Source: Nannocystis punicea
GTDB lineage: Bacteria > Myxococcota_A > Polyangia > Nannocystales > Nannocystaceae
Direction of reading: 5' to 3'
Length of the DNA: 64,000 nt
NCBI RefSeq assembly: GCF_026965555.1
Contig: NZ_CP114040.1
Coordinates: 868,001 to 932,000 of the forward strand
Positions 46,669 through 55,438 of this stretch are shown here, in pieces. Numbering within the stretch: position 1 is the stretch's first letter; the number at the start of each line of letters is the position of its first letter. The notes under the pieces were generated by a model, which saw only the letters and a list, made by a program, of their open reading frames with translations, did not search any database and was not told the DNA's origin. The position numbers and the translations under genes are program-made.

Positions 46669-47472
46669 ATGCTTGGATTTATTCTTTTTACAGTAATTGA
46701 CATCACGGGCCAGGCCGACGCCGACCGGATTCGCATCCAACAACACCTCGAGACGGTCGAGACGGAGCTGCGCGCGCGCGACACCTCGCACCTGCCGCCC
46801 GCGCTGCAAGCCGAACGGGCGCGCAACCTCGACCGCCTGCACACCTATCAGATGGCGGGCCTGTTCCCGCGCAACCCGGAGTTCATCGGCGAGCGCGTGC
46901 CGTTCTTCATCGACGAGGACGGGGTCGCCTGCGCCGTCGGTCACCTGGTCATCGAGTCAGGTTTCGCCGACGTGGCCGGCGAGATCGCGGCGCGCGAGAA
47001 CAACGCCCGCCTGCTCGACATGACCCACCCGGCCCTGTCGGGGTGGATCGCCCAGAGCGGCCTGACCGCCGAGGAGTGCGCGCGGATCCAGCCGACGTAC
47101 TGCGGCTGCGGCGACGAGTACGCGCCGGTCTGCGGCGTCGACGGCCAGACCTACGGCAACGCCTGCTACGCCGAGACCTGCGCGAACGTGGCGATCGCCC
47201 ACGAGGGCGCGTGCAAGGCCGAGGAGAGCACGAGCGACTGGCCCGACGCGGGCACGAGCACCGGCCCGGGTGACTCGACGGGCAGCGATTCGACGGGCAG
47301 CGAGACGACGGGCGAGGAGCCCGGCAGCTCGAGCGGCTCCGGCAGCGCGGGCGAGCCGCACGAGGCGGCCGAGCGCAAGGGGGGCTGCTCTTTGGGACAG
47401 GAACGGGCGGGGGCGCCGGCGCTGGCGCTGCTCCTCTTGCTGGCGGCGCGGCGGCGGAGGGCCCGGTCATGA
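46669..47472 (+). CDS. Kazal-domain protein with Ser/Gly stalk and C-terminal sorting signal
   Basis: A 267-residue protein. The N-terminal 140 residues are helical and unknown. CGDEYAPVCGVDGQTYGNAC with flanking cysteines is a Kazal protease-inhibitor domain. A Ser/Thr/Gly stalk follows. The C-terminus is GGCSLGQ, a hydrophobic helix and an Arg-rich end: the layout of the MYXO-CTERM-type sorting tail. GGGAGG is only one base before the ATG, so the true start may differ. Its stop overlaps the next start (ATGA). Confidence 0.8.
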   Translation: MLGFILFTVIDITGQADADRIRIQQHLETVETELRARDTSHLPPALQAERARNLDRLHTYQMAGLFPRNPEFIGERVPFFIDEDGVACAVGHLVIESGFADVAGEIAARENNARLLDMTHPALSGWIAQSGLTAEECARIQPTYCGCGDEYAPVCGVDGQTYGNACYAETCANVAIAHEGACKAEESTSDWPDAGTSTGPGDSTGSDSTGSETTGEEPGSSSGSGSAGEPHEAAERKGGCSLGQERAGAPALALLLLLAARRRRARS

Positions 47473-48785
47473 CGTCGGCGAAGATCGCGGTCATCTCCCT
47501 GTCCCTGCTGGTGGCGTGCGGCGGCGCGGGCGGCGAGTCCGAGACCGACGGCAGCAGCGGCACGAGCAGCGGCTCCGACACCGAGGAGCCCACCGACGGT
47601 CCGCCGACGAGCTCGAGCGGCGATCCGACAGGCGACGAGCCGGCGCCTGCGTGCACGCCGGGCGACGAGCCCGGCGCGCTCGAGTGGTCGCAGAGCGCGG
47701 CGGCGCTGCCCGGCTTCGTGCCGTCGCTGGCGGCCGGGCCCGAAGATTCGGTGGTGCTCGCCGGCCACGCGCCCGGGAACGACGCGTTCGTCGAGCTGCG
47801 CGACGCCCAGGGGGCGAAGGTGTGGAGCGACGTCTACGCCGGCGTCCACGGCCTCGACGACGTCGCGCTCGACGTGGCGGTCGACTCGAAAGGGTTCGTC
47901 CACGTGCTGGTGCGCGAGGTGATCCTGCACGCCGTCGCCGAGATGATGGAGACGTTCGACGCCCGCCTGGTGGTGCTCCGCTACGCGCCCGACGGCGCGC
48001 ACGTGTGGCGCTGGGAGCACGAGCGCGCGCCCGTCGAGCCGTGGGGCTCGTACTCGCCGGAGGGCAGGCTGGCGGCCGCCGGCGAGTCGATCGTCGTGCT
48101 CGAGTGGGCCTACAACCAACCGTTCCAGCACGTGCGGCTCGACGCGTTCGGCAACGTGCAGGCCGAGGTGACCCTCGCGGTGCCGGACAACAGCTACCGC
48201 GTCCGCTTCGACGTCGGCGCCGACGGCTCGGTGGCGCTCGCCGACACCCTCGAGAGCCCCGAGCGCCTGTGGGTCGGCCGCTTCGACGCCCACGGGGCCC
48301 CGGCCTGGTCGGTCGAGTTCGAGGGCGACGAGCTCAAGCCGGGCTCGGTGTTCGCGGCGGCGGACGGCGGGGCCTACCTGGCCGGGTCGCTCGACGCGAA
48401 TCCGGGCCTCTCGTTCTCGCTGCGCAAGTTCGCCGGCGACGGCGCGGTCGAGTGGAGCCAGGGGCTGCCGGTCGAGGGCGCCGACGACCTCCGCTTCGGC
48501 GGCGCGCTCCGCTGCGACGGGGCGCTGCTGCTGGTCGGCGGCACCGACAAGCCGCCGCAGCCGGACAACGAGTGGGGCCAGCGGCGCGACCTGTGGGCGG
48601 GGCTGATGGGGCCCGACGGGGCGCTGCTGTGGAGCTTCGAGCACGAATTCGGCCCGCCGTTCAGCTGGGGCGACGGCAACGCCGCGGCGTTCACCAGCGG
48701 CGGCGCCGCGGTCGTCAGCGGCAGCTTCCTCGGCGAGGACGGCGCCAACTACCAGCCGTGGCTGGGCCGCTTTTCGGGAGGCTGA
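47469..48785 (+). CDS. Stalked beta-propeller-like lipoprotein
   Basis: A 438-residue lipoprotein (lipobox SLLVAC, about C17) with a Ser/Gly/Thr stalk to residue 60. A repeated beta pattern of propeller type follows: DSVVLAGHAPGNDAFVEL, GFVHVLVREVIL, SIVVLEWAYNQ and GALLLVGGTDKPPQPDNEW. It is coupled to the Kazal protein. No enzymatic motif is seen, so a surface binding role is likely. A strong hairpin array follows the stop. Confidence 0.75.
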   Translation: MTSAKIAVISLSLLVACGGAGGESETDGSSGTSSGSDTEEPTDGPPTSSSGDPTGDEPAPACTPGDEPGALEWSQSAAALPGFVPSLAAGPEDSVVLAGHAPGNDAFVELRDAQGAKVWSDVYAGVHGLDDVALDVAVDSKGFVHVLVREVILHAVAEMMETFDARLVVLRYAPDGAHVWRWEHERAPVEPWGSYSPEGRLAAAGESIVVLEWAYNQPFQHVRLDAFGNVQAEVTLAVPDNSYRVRFDVGADGSVALADTLESPERLWVGRFDAHGAPAWSVEFEGDELKPGSVFAAADGGAYLAGSLDANPGLSFSLRKFAGDGAVEWSQGLPVEGADDLRFGGALRCDGALLLVGGTDKPPQPDNEWGQRRDLWAGLMGPDGALLWSFEHEFGPPFSWGDGNAAAFTSGGAAVVSGSFLGEDGANYQPWLGRFSGG

Positions 48786-48840
48786 GCGAAAGAGCATGTC
48801 CTGAAGGGCATGGCTGATACGCCATGCCCTTCAGGCCATG
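48781..48840. repeat. Phased CATG array with a perfect 15-bp hairpin
   Basis: GCTG 48781, CATG 48795, CATG 48809, CATG 48823 and CATG 48837, 14 nt apart. CCTGAAGGGCATGGC (48800-48814) pairs perfectly with GCCATGCCCTTCAGG (48821-48835), loop TGATAC. It fills the gap between convergent genes and is probably a bidirectional terminator. Confidence 0.93.
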
Positions 48841-48848
48841 TCCTGAGG

Positions 48849-50657
48849 TCACATCGGCGTCGGGTTGACGATCTTGGTGCCGGTGCCGCCGAGGTACGAG
48901 TAGCTGTCGTGCGTGTCCCAGCCGATGACGATGACGCTGAACGGGACGTCGCCGCCGTCGAGGACGTGGACGCCGTCGCCGAGCGGGACGCGGGCGACCT
49001 CGTAGTCGCTGTCGGCGACCGGGTTCCACTGGGCGTCGGGGATCGCCACGCCGTCGACGGTGACGGTGGCGCCGGCCTCGCGGGTGAACACGCCGACGTC
49101 GTTGATCCACGTCGAGGGCACGAGGATGACGTAGCGCGGCAGGAACTGCTCGACCGAGGGGATCTGGACCGCCGCGGGGTCGCCGACGCTGAAGAACTCG
49201 ACCGGCAGGTTCTCGGCGCCGGTCATGTAGTTCATCACGCCGATCGGCTTGTCGCTGTTGATCTCGAAGTCGCCCGGCTCGGCCGTCGGGCCGCCGGCGT
49301 AGAACTCGACGACCTCGCCCTTGTCGAGGATGATCGGGTTGGCCGGCAGGCCGGTGACCTGCGCGTCGGCGTTGAGGGTGACGGTGGTGCCGTCCTCGGC
49401 GCCGTAGATCTGCCACAGCGACGGCTCCGGCGCGTTGTTGTTGCGCACCGCCGTGCGCGCGCCGATGAAGTGCTTGCCCCACAGGCGCACGCCGCTGATC
49501 TGCTCCTCCATGTGGTCGCAGCAGCAGGTGTTGGCCGGGATCAGCGCGCACTCCTGGCCCGCGAACAGCATGAACGGGGTCTCCTTGTCGCTCTCGAAGA
49601 TCGTGCCGGTCATCGAGGTGCCGAGGTTCTGCACGGCGACGCTGAGCACGTCGCCCTCATTGAGGGTGAGCTCGAACGGCACGCCCGGCTGACCGGCCGG
49701 CACGCCGGCGCCGGCGGCGGTCACGGTGCTCGGCGTGACCTTGATCTTGGTGTTGTCCATCACCGCGACCGCGCTGGCGTAGCTGTGCTGGAAGGTGCTG
49801 GTGTTGTCCATCATCGACGTCCACGCGATCACGTGGTTGATCGAGTCGAGGCCGGTGACCGGGTAGAGCATCGAGGCGTCGGACAGGAACGAGGAGGCGC
49901 CGTCGACCGGGTTGAACTGGTAGGCGATCACCGGCACCGTCGACTTGACGCGGTAGGCGAAGCCGGGCGCGAGCTGGCTGTCGTCGGTGTGCTGGTCGGG
50001 CAGGTTGAAGGTCTGCAGGCCGAGCGCGTTGATGTTGGTGGGCCCGGCGATCATGTTCCACACGCCGCCCTGCTTGCGCTCGATGGTGACCGTGGCCTGC
50101 TGGTCCTTCTGCACGTTGGCGACCGCGACCGCGAACTGGCCGGTCTCGGAGAAGTCGTGCGAGTCCATGTCGAGGGCGTAGAAGGCGCAACCGACGGTGC
50201 TCTTCGACAGCTCGGCCTGCTCACAGGTCTCGGGGATCTCGCCGAAGAAGGGGTCGTCGCCGGTGGTCGAATCGCCGGTGGTCGAGGTGGTGGTGTCGAC
50301 CGCGGTGGTGGTCCCCTGCGTGGTCGTGGTGGTGCCCTCGGTGGTCGTGGTGGTGTCCGGACCGGTCGTGGTCAGCGGCCCGTCGGTGGTGCCCGGACCG
50401 GTCGTCGTCACGCCCTGCGTGGTGCCCGTCTCCGTCATGCCCTGCGTCCCCGTCCCCTCGGTCGGGGGGGTCGTCGTCGGCGTGTCGGTGTTGCTCGACG
50501 GGCTGGTCGTCCCCGGCTCGGTCGCGGTCGAGGTCGGCCCTGCGGACATCGTCGCGACGTTGGTCGCAGTGCTCCCACCGTCGTCGCCGCAGGCGGTCAG
50601 GAGCGAGGCCGCGAGGGCAGCCGTGGTACACGCGTTCATAGACAGGCGATTCGTCAT
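48849..50657 (-). CDS. IgGFc-binding-protein-like stalked lipoprotein (paralogue 1)
   Basis: A 602-residue protein with lipobox LLTAC (about C23) and a Thr/Ser/Pro stalk to about residue 130. A 450-residue domain then resembles the N-terminal domain of IgGFc-binding protein. Telling segments are CEQAELSKSTVGCAFYALD, VIAYQFNPVDG, FQHSYASAVAVMDN and ILVPSTWINDVGVF. The same domain order occurs in the gene at 55751-57430, so the two are paralogues. It is likely an adhesin. Confidence 0.85.
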   Translation of the reverse strand: MTNRLSMNACTTAALAASLLTACGDDGGSTATNVATMSAGPTSTATEPGTTSPSSNTDTPTTTPPTEGTGTQGMTETGTTQGVTTTGPGTTDGPLTTTGPDTTTTTEGTTTTTQGTTTAVDTTTSTTGDSTTGDDPFFGEIPETCEQAELSKSTVGCAFYALDMDSHDFSETGQFAVAVANVQKDQQATVTIERKQGGVWNMIAGPTNINALGLQTFNLPDQHTDDSQLAPGFAYRVKSTVPVIAYQFNPVDGASSFLSDASMLYPVTGLDSINHVIAWTSMMDNTSTFQHSYASAVAVMDNTKIKVTPSTVTAAGAGVPAGQPGVPFELTLNEGDVLSVAVQNLGTSMTGTIFESDKETPFMLFAGQECALIPANTCCCDHMEEQISGVRLWGKHFIGARTAVRNNNAPEPSLWQIYGAEDGTTVTLNADAQVTGLPANPIILDKGEVVEFYAGGPTAEPGDFEINSDKPIGVMNYMTGAENLPVEFFSVGDPAAVQIPSVEQFLPRYVILVPSTWINDVGVFTREAGATVTVDGVAIPDAQWNPVADSDYEVARVPLGDGVHVLDGGDVPFSVIVIGWDTHDSYSYLGGTGTKIVNPTPM

Positions 50658-50775
50658 GGCGGCAGCGTAGGGGCTGCCCCTCGCGCCCGTAAAGGGTTTT
50701 CGACGTTCGCGGGGGGATCTCGGCGCGCCCCGGCGCTCGCAGGAGCCAAGCGCGAGATCGCGAGCGGCCGGCGGG

Positions 50776-50807
50776 CATCAATCGATAGACATGTCCGAAG
50801 GGACATG
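50776..50807. repeat. Phased element, three cores, near-ideal
   Basis: CATC 50776, CATG 50790 and CATG 50804, with TCCGAAGGGA between the last two. It lies in the divergent promoter region between the IgGFc-like and YdcF-like genes. Confidence 0.85.
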
Positions 50808-50936
50808 AAGGTTTCGGCGTTTTGCCGGGCCCGGCGCGCGCGGTCCTCGACCGCCGTCACCCGCAGACGAGGAGTTCCACCCGATCGCGCCCGCGCCGGG
50901 AATGTCGGCGCGCGCCGGGGCGTGTAGGGGACGACG

Positions 50937-51956
50937 ATGCCCGCCGAGGACCACCACGGCCTTTACGCTCGCGTCCGCGCCTGGCTGCCGGACGTCGGGC
51001 TGGCGCTCGGGGTGTTCGTCGCCCTCAACGTGGTCGGGGCGCTGATCGTCGGCGACGGGTTCGACGTCACGGCGGCGTGGATCAGCCTGCCCGAGGGGAC
51101 AGGTACATCTGTCTTCAAGGCCATGTTGGCGGCGACCCTGATCGCCCGCGGGCTCGGGCCGCTGCGGCGGCGGTGGGCGCGGGCGCTGGCGGCCGTGTGC
51201 CTGCTGGCGGTCGCGGCGGCGGCGGCGTGGGACACCGCGGTCTACTTCGCGCTGCTGATGAAGGGGCGGATCGCCACGCCCCTGCCGTTCCCGAGCTCGG
51301 TGCTGGTGCTGGCCCTGTCGCTGGCGCTGGCCGCGACGGCGGCGCGGCCGGGGCCGCCGCGGAGGTGGTCTTCGGGACAGGTGGCGCGCAGCCTGACGAT
51401 CGCGGCGGCGGTGGCGTGGACCCTGCCGCTGGTGCTGATGCTGACGTTCGGCCCGACCCGCTACGCCCGCGAGGCCGACGCGATCGTGGTGTTCGGCGCG
51501 CGGGTGTACCGCGACGGCAGGCCGTCGCACGCGCTGGCCGACCGCGTCGACGAGGGCGTCCGCCTGTACCACCGCGGGCTGGCGCCGATCGTGATCATGA
51601 GCGGGGCGATCGACGAGGACCACGGGGCCTCGGAGCCGGAGGCGATGAAGGCGAGGGCGATCGCGGCGGGGGTGCCGGCGGCGGCGATCGTGCTCGACGA
51701 GCTCGGGGTCGACACCGCGGCGACGGTCGAGGTCACGGCCGAATGGCTGCAGCGCCGCGGGGCGCGGCGCGTGCTGGCGGTCAGCCATTATTATCACCAG
51801 CCGCGCGTGAAGCTGCTGTTCCAGCGCGCCGGAGTGCTCGCATACACGGTGCCGGCGACGATGAGCCGGCGCCTGCTGAAGGAGCCGTGGTTCGTCGCCC
51901 GCGAGGTGCTGGCGTATTACGCGGCCTGGCTGGCGCCGTTCCTGCCGGGTCGGTAG
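50937..51956 (+). CDS. YdcF/SanA-type (DUF218) membrane protein
   Basis: A 339-residue protein. Four membrane segments fill the first 165 residues. A DUF218 domain follows: DAIVVFGARVYRDGRPSHAL, IVIMSGAIDEDHGASEPEAM, DTAATVEVTAEWL and RVLAVSHYYHQPRVKLLFQRAG. Family members affect envelope or peptidoglycan-precursor metabolism. The ATG at 50937 is preceded by TAGGGGA. Three palindromic elements are in frame (51086, 51108, 51364). Confidence 0.85.
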   Translation: MPAEDHHGLYARVRAWLPDVGLALGVFVALNVVGALIVGDGFDVTAAWISLPEGTGTSVFKAMLAATLIARGLGPLRRRWARALAAVCLLAVAAAAAWDTAVYFALLMKGRIATPLPFPSSVLVLALSLALAATAARPGPPRRWSSGQVARSLTIAAAVAWTLPLVLMLTFGPTRYAREADAIVVFGARVYRDGRPSHALADRVDEGVRLYHRGLAPIVIMSGAIDEDHGASEPEAMKARAIAAGVPAAAIVLDELGVDTAATVEVTAEWLQRRGARRVLAVSHYYHQPRVKLLFQRAGVLAYTVPATMSRRLLKEPWFVAREVLAYYAAWLAPFLPGR

Positions 51957-52088
51957 ACAGGGCCGCTCGGATCGAGGGAGCGCCGCATCGGACATGTCAT
52001 GAGCCTGGCCGCGTTCTCGCCTCGGTGAGGTCGGGGACGCTGCAGAGGCCCGACGTGGAGGGGCGGAGCCGGTGGCACCGAGAGACGA

Positions 52089-52118
52089 CGATCACGCCGG
52101 GAAGCACAGGCGTGATCG
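52089..52118. terminator. Hairpin, 10-bp perfect stem
   Basis: CGATCACGCC (52089-52098) pairs with GGCGTGATCG (52109-52118), 10-nt loop. It lies between convergent genes, 130 bp after the YdcF-like stop and 70 bp from the glycine-rich protein's stop. Confidence 0.6.
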
Positions 52119-52190
52119 TGGGGTGATGATGGCCAGGAGATCGTCACTTCGCTGGACGACGACGATCACCCGGGCATGATCGTGCGATGA

Positions 52191-53933
52191 TTACGGCCAG
52201 GAGATCGTCACCTCGCCGTTGCCGAGGCGCGCGCCCGGTTGATTGTCCTGATTGGTGCCGGCGTTGAACGAGCCGCCGCCGCCGCCGCCCGCGCGACACG
52301 AGCTGCCCTCGCCCGCGCCGCCGCCCGAGTAGCCGCCGCCGCCGCCCGCGCCGCACACGGCCCCGCCGCCGCCGCCGAAGCCGCCCTGACCGCCGGGGCC
52401 GAAAGTGTTCCCGCCGGCGCCGCCGGTGAACAGGAGCGGCGGCTTGCCGCCGGTGCAGCCGGTGCCGTAGGTGGAGTCCTGGCCCGCGCTCTTCCAGCCG
52501 GCGCCGCCCGAGCCGGTGCCCGAGGGCGCATTGCCGGCGCCGCCGTTGCCGTTCATTCCGCCGGCGGCGCTTGGGGCTCCGTTGCCGTTGGTGCCGTGGA
52601 TGCCGACGACGCCGTCGAGGCCCTTGCGGCAATTGAGGTCGTTGTTCCAATTGGTGTTGCCGCCGCCGCCGCCGCCGGCCGCGATCAGCGGCTCGGTGGC
52701 GTCGGCGACCCGCCACACGAACGAGCCGCCGCCGCCGCCGCCGGTCGCCGACGGGCCGCCGCAGTTGTTGACCACTCCGCGCTCGCCGACCACGACGCCG
52801 AGCTCCTCGCCGGGCGTGACGGTGAACGAGCCGCTCATCCTGGCCCCGCGACCGCCCACGTCCGAGCCGCCCTGGGCGCCGAAGGCGGTGATCTTGACGG
52901 AGTTGATGCACGTCGGCACGACGAATGACTGGAGCGCGCCGGTCGGCGAGAACACCTTCTGGCCGGGTGCGCCGCCCATGAGGACGACGTCGATGCAGCT
53001 CGGGGTCGACGAGGCGCAGCCGTCGCTGTAGGTGACGCAGACCTCGCCCGCCATCACGCCGAACTCCACCGTGATCGCGGACGTGCCCTGACCGGCGCTG
53101 ACTGTGGCGTCGCCCGGCACGCTCCACGTGTAGCTGACCGCGCCCGGCACGTCGGGGACGGTGAACATGGCCTCGGCGCCGCCGCACACGCTCGTCGGCC
53201 CCGCGACGGCGTCGGCCGCGGGGAGGCCGGGCGGCGCTTCACACTGCGAGTCGGAGCAGACCTGGCACATCGCGCAGGCCTGGCCGCAGCCGCCGCAGTG
53301 GGCCGGATCGGTCTCGGTATCGACGCAGGCGCCCTCGCAGTCCGCCTGTCCCATCGGACATTCGAGCGCGCAGGCCCCGTCTCCGCACACCTCGCCGTCG
53401 AGGCACGGCTGATCGCAGCCGCCGCAGTTGTTCGGGTCGGTCTGGGTGTCGACGCACGCGCCGTCGCACAGCTCCTGTCCCCGGGGACATGTCACGACGC
53501 AGCTGCCCTCGCTGCAGGTCTCCATGACCCCGCAGGGCTGATCGCAGCCACCGCAGTGGTCGGCGTCGGTCTGGGTGTCGACGCACTCGCCGCCGCAGTC
53601 GACCAGCCCCTCACAGGGGCCGATGGTCGTGCCGTCGGTGTCGATCGGATCGGTGGTCGAGGTCGTGCTCGTGGTGGTCGCGTCGGTGGTGGTCGAGGTC
53701 GAGGTCGGGTCAGTGGAGGTCGGGGGCGTCGCGTCGGTGGAGGTCGGGGGCGTCGCGTCGGTCGAGGTCGGCGGTTGTGCCTCCGTCGTCCCGGCGCTGC
53801 CGGTCGTGTCGGTGCCGGTGGAGGTCTCGGTGAGCGAGCTCGAGGTGTCGGTCTCACCGCACGCAGGGAGCCAGGTGGCTCCGCACAGCGCGGAGAGCGT
53901 GATCGTGCGCCAGCTGCTTGTCATCGTCGCCAT
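52191..53933 (-). CDS. Stalked lipoprotein with Cys-rich repeats and glycine-rich domain
   Basis: A 580-residue protein. A signal peptide ends in WLPAC (lipobox), and a stalk of DATPPTST-like repeats reaches about residue 95. Three Cys-rich units follow with the pattern CVDTQTDPNNCGGCDQPC, then a PKD/Ig-like segment (AVSYTWSVPGDATVSAGQG). Last comes a glycine-rich domain with long GGGGGG runs around FVWRVADATEPLIAAGG, like the glycine-rich domain of ALK-type receptors. It is probably a surface adhesin. Starts possible at 53933 or 53924. Two palindromic elements (53345, 53474) encode CPMGQ and CPRGQ within the Cys-rich units. Confidence 0.85.
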   Translation of the reverse strand: MATMTSSWRTITLSALCGATWLPACGETDTSSSLTETSTGTDTTGSAGTTEAQPPTSTDATPPTSTDATPPTSTDPTSTSTTTDATTTSTTSTTDPIDTDGTTIGPCEGLVDCGGECVDTQTDADHCGGCDQPCGVMETCSEGSCVVTCPRGQELCDGACVDTQTDPNNCGGCDQPCLDGEVCGDGACALECPMGQADCEGACVDTETDPAHCGGCGQACAMCQVCSDSQCEAPPGLPAADAVAGPTSVCGGAEAMFTVPDVPGAVSYTWSVPGDATVSAGQGTSAITVEFGVMAGEVCVTYSDGCASSTPSCIDVVLMGGAPGQKVFSPTGALQSFVVPTCINSVKITAFGAQGGSDVGGRGARMSGSFTVTPGEELGVVVGERGVVNNCGGPSATGGGGGGSFVWRVADATEPLIAAGGGGGGNTNWNNDLNCRKGLDGVVGIHGTNGNGAPSAAGGMNGNGGAGNAPSGTGSGGAGWKSAGQDSTYGTGCTGGKPPLLFTGGAGGNTFGPGGQGGFGGGGGAVCGAGGGGGYSGGGAGEGSSCRAGGGGGGSFNAGTNQDNQPGARLGNGEVTISWP

Positions 53934-54255
53934 CGTAGGCCGCGGGCGCCGGCGACGTCGACGTCCGCACGCGAGTGTCCGATTGCGAGCGAGGTCGCTC
54001 GGGGGCGGTGCGCGGCGAGGATGGCGCGTTGCTTCGTCTCCCGGGCACTCCACGCCCGGCGCGGCATCGATCGGGAATCGATGCACCGGATCCTGCGAAA
54101 TCATACCAGCACGCATACGGCCCGCTCGGAGCTCCCAGGACCGCGCCGGCGCATGCGCAGACCACGAACGCGGGCCGGCGCGGCGTGTCCGCGTCGAGCG
54201 AGCCAGGACGAGCGGCCGCCGATCGAGGAGCTCGCAGGGCCCGGGGGCTGTCCCT

Positions 54256-54652
54256 TCAGCCAGGCGCGCTCTTCTTGGCGAGGAAGTGGCGAAGGATGTC
54301 GACGAGCGTGCCCACGCCGAGGCCGATCGCGCCGAGCACCAGGAACGTCGCGACTGCGGCCAGGTCTTCGAAGCCGCCGCTGCTCTCGGTCGTGAAGGCG
54401 CGCAGCATCAGGACGTAGCCGATCAGGAGGCCGACCTGCGCGAACAGGAAGCCCAGGCGGGCGCCGAGGAAGCCGAGGAGGGGGGGGCGGTCCGGCGATC
54501 AGCAGCAGCAACGACGAGGCGCCGCGCACCGTCTCGAGCGTGGGCGGCTGGCCGGTGTTGAGATAGGCGACCAGCAGCGCCAGGCCGGTCCACACCGCGG
54601 CGTTGACGACGAGGACGACGAGCCAGCGCGGGCTGAGGGCGGGCGGGAGCAT
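54256..54652 (-). pseudogene. Four-helix membrane protein gene with frameshift in a G8 tract
   Basis: Reading from ATG at 54652 gives PRWLVVLVVNAAVWTGLALL and further membrane sequence, up to IAGPPP. Then the frame breaks at a run of eight G on the + strand (54480-54487). With seven G the frame continues as LLGFLGARLGFLFAQVGLLIG, then LVLGAIGLGVGTLVDILRHF, to a stop at 54256-54258: 131 residues with four membrane segments. Either slippage gives phase variation, the gene is broken, or the base is a sequencing error. Family unknown. Confidence 0.7.
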
Positions 54653-55089
54653 GCCCGGAGTGTAGCTCCGCCGCGCGAGGAGGCATCGGGCCGCGCTGCG
54701 GCGAGGGCTCTTGCACGGCCGACCTGTCTCGGCGAAGCAGAGCGCGCTCGCGGAAGCGACGGCGCTCCGACGCCGCTGCGCCGAGCTGCGCGACCTCGTG
54801 CGTGCCCGGCCGAGCGGCGCCGGGCTCGACCACGGCGCTCCCGGCCGGCTGAACAGCCTCGCGGACGACCGCCGATCGGCCGGCGCCAGCGCGGTCGATC
54901 GACTCGACTCGTAACAGGTTCGTGCGACGACGCGCGACTGTCCGCTCCTCGCGATCGCTGCCGCTACACCGCGAGCGGGCCGCCCTGCCGAACGTCGCAG
55001 GATGACGAAGAAGTCGCCGAGGCGGTCTGCAATTTTGCAGCACCACGAAATGGGGTGACCAGCATGGCCATCCCCGGAGCGTCTTATCG

Positions 55090-55272
55090 GGTACCGTCGA
55101 GACTGTCAGCACAGTGGAGTTGGCCGCGAGGCAGAATGGCCGCGAGATCACGGTGCGGCTCGACGGCGGCGAGCTGCGCGTCGTCACGCGACAGTATACC
55201 GGGGAGGTCTTCTCTGCCGGTGATCGGGTGCGCGTGTCGTCGGCGGAGAGCGTCACCCGTGTGACGCACTGA
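55090..55272 (+). pseudogene. Remnant of an outer-membrane SlyB-like lipoprotein (3' end)
   Basis: The frame ending at 55272 reads GTVETVSTVELAARQNGREI, then TVRLDGGELRVVTRQ and FSAGDRVRVSSAESVTRVTH. This is the C-terminal pattern of SlyB-type proteins. A stop lies in frame at 55003 and no start codon or signal peptide is present between, so the 5' part seems lost or frameshifted. Confidence 0.45.
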
Positions 55273-55302
55273 ACCGCGCATCGCTCCCCCTCGCCCGCCC
55301 GC

Positions 55303-55336
55303 CGCGGGCGCCCACGGGCGCCCACGGGCGCCCGCG
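55303..55336. terminator. GC-rich hairpin
   Basis: CGCGGGCGCCC (55303-55313) and GGGCGCCCGCG (55326-55336) pair perfectly around a 12-nt spacer which itself repeats ACGGGCGCCC. Likely a terminator for the SlyB-like fragment. Confidence 0.5.
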
Positions 55337-55438
55337 CGTGAGCACCACCCGCGATGGAAAGGCCGAAGGGCCGAGGCCCTTCGTTGCGCTCCTGGTCGCA
55401 CCAAGTGTATACGTTGGGCCGTCAGGAGGGCGGCGCCG

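Larger units (their letters stand above)
54653..55438. other. Gene-poor region of 790 bp
   Basis: Contains no intact gene I can support. It holds the SlyB-like fragment (55090-55272), a GC hairpin (55303-55336) and, at the right end, the AGGAGGG site of the lipoyl protein. A 67-residue frame at 54711 is Arg-rich and unconvincing. Confidence 0.5.

Noticed and set aside
50776..50807. Similarity of GGACATGTCC to the p53 half-site
   Set aside because: The match is to an RRRCATGYYY-type palindrome, but bacteria have no p53. The 14-nt phase is a different feature.
54711..54914. 67-residue frame as a gene
   Set aside because: No ribosome-binding site, Arg/Ala-rich without pattern, and no conserved-looking segment.
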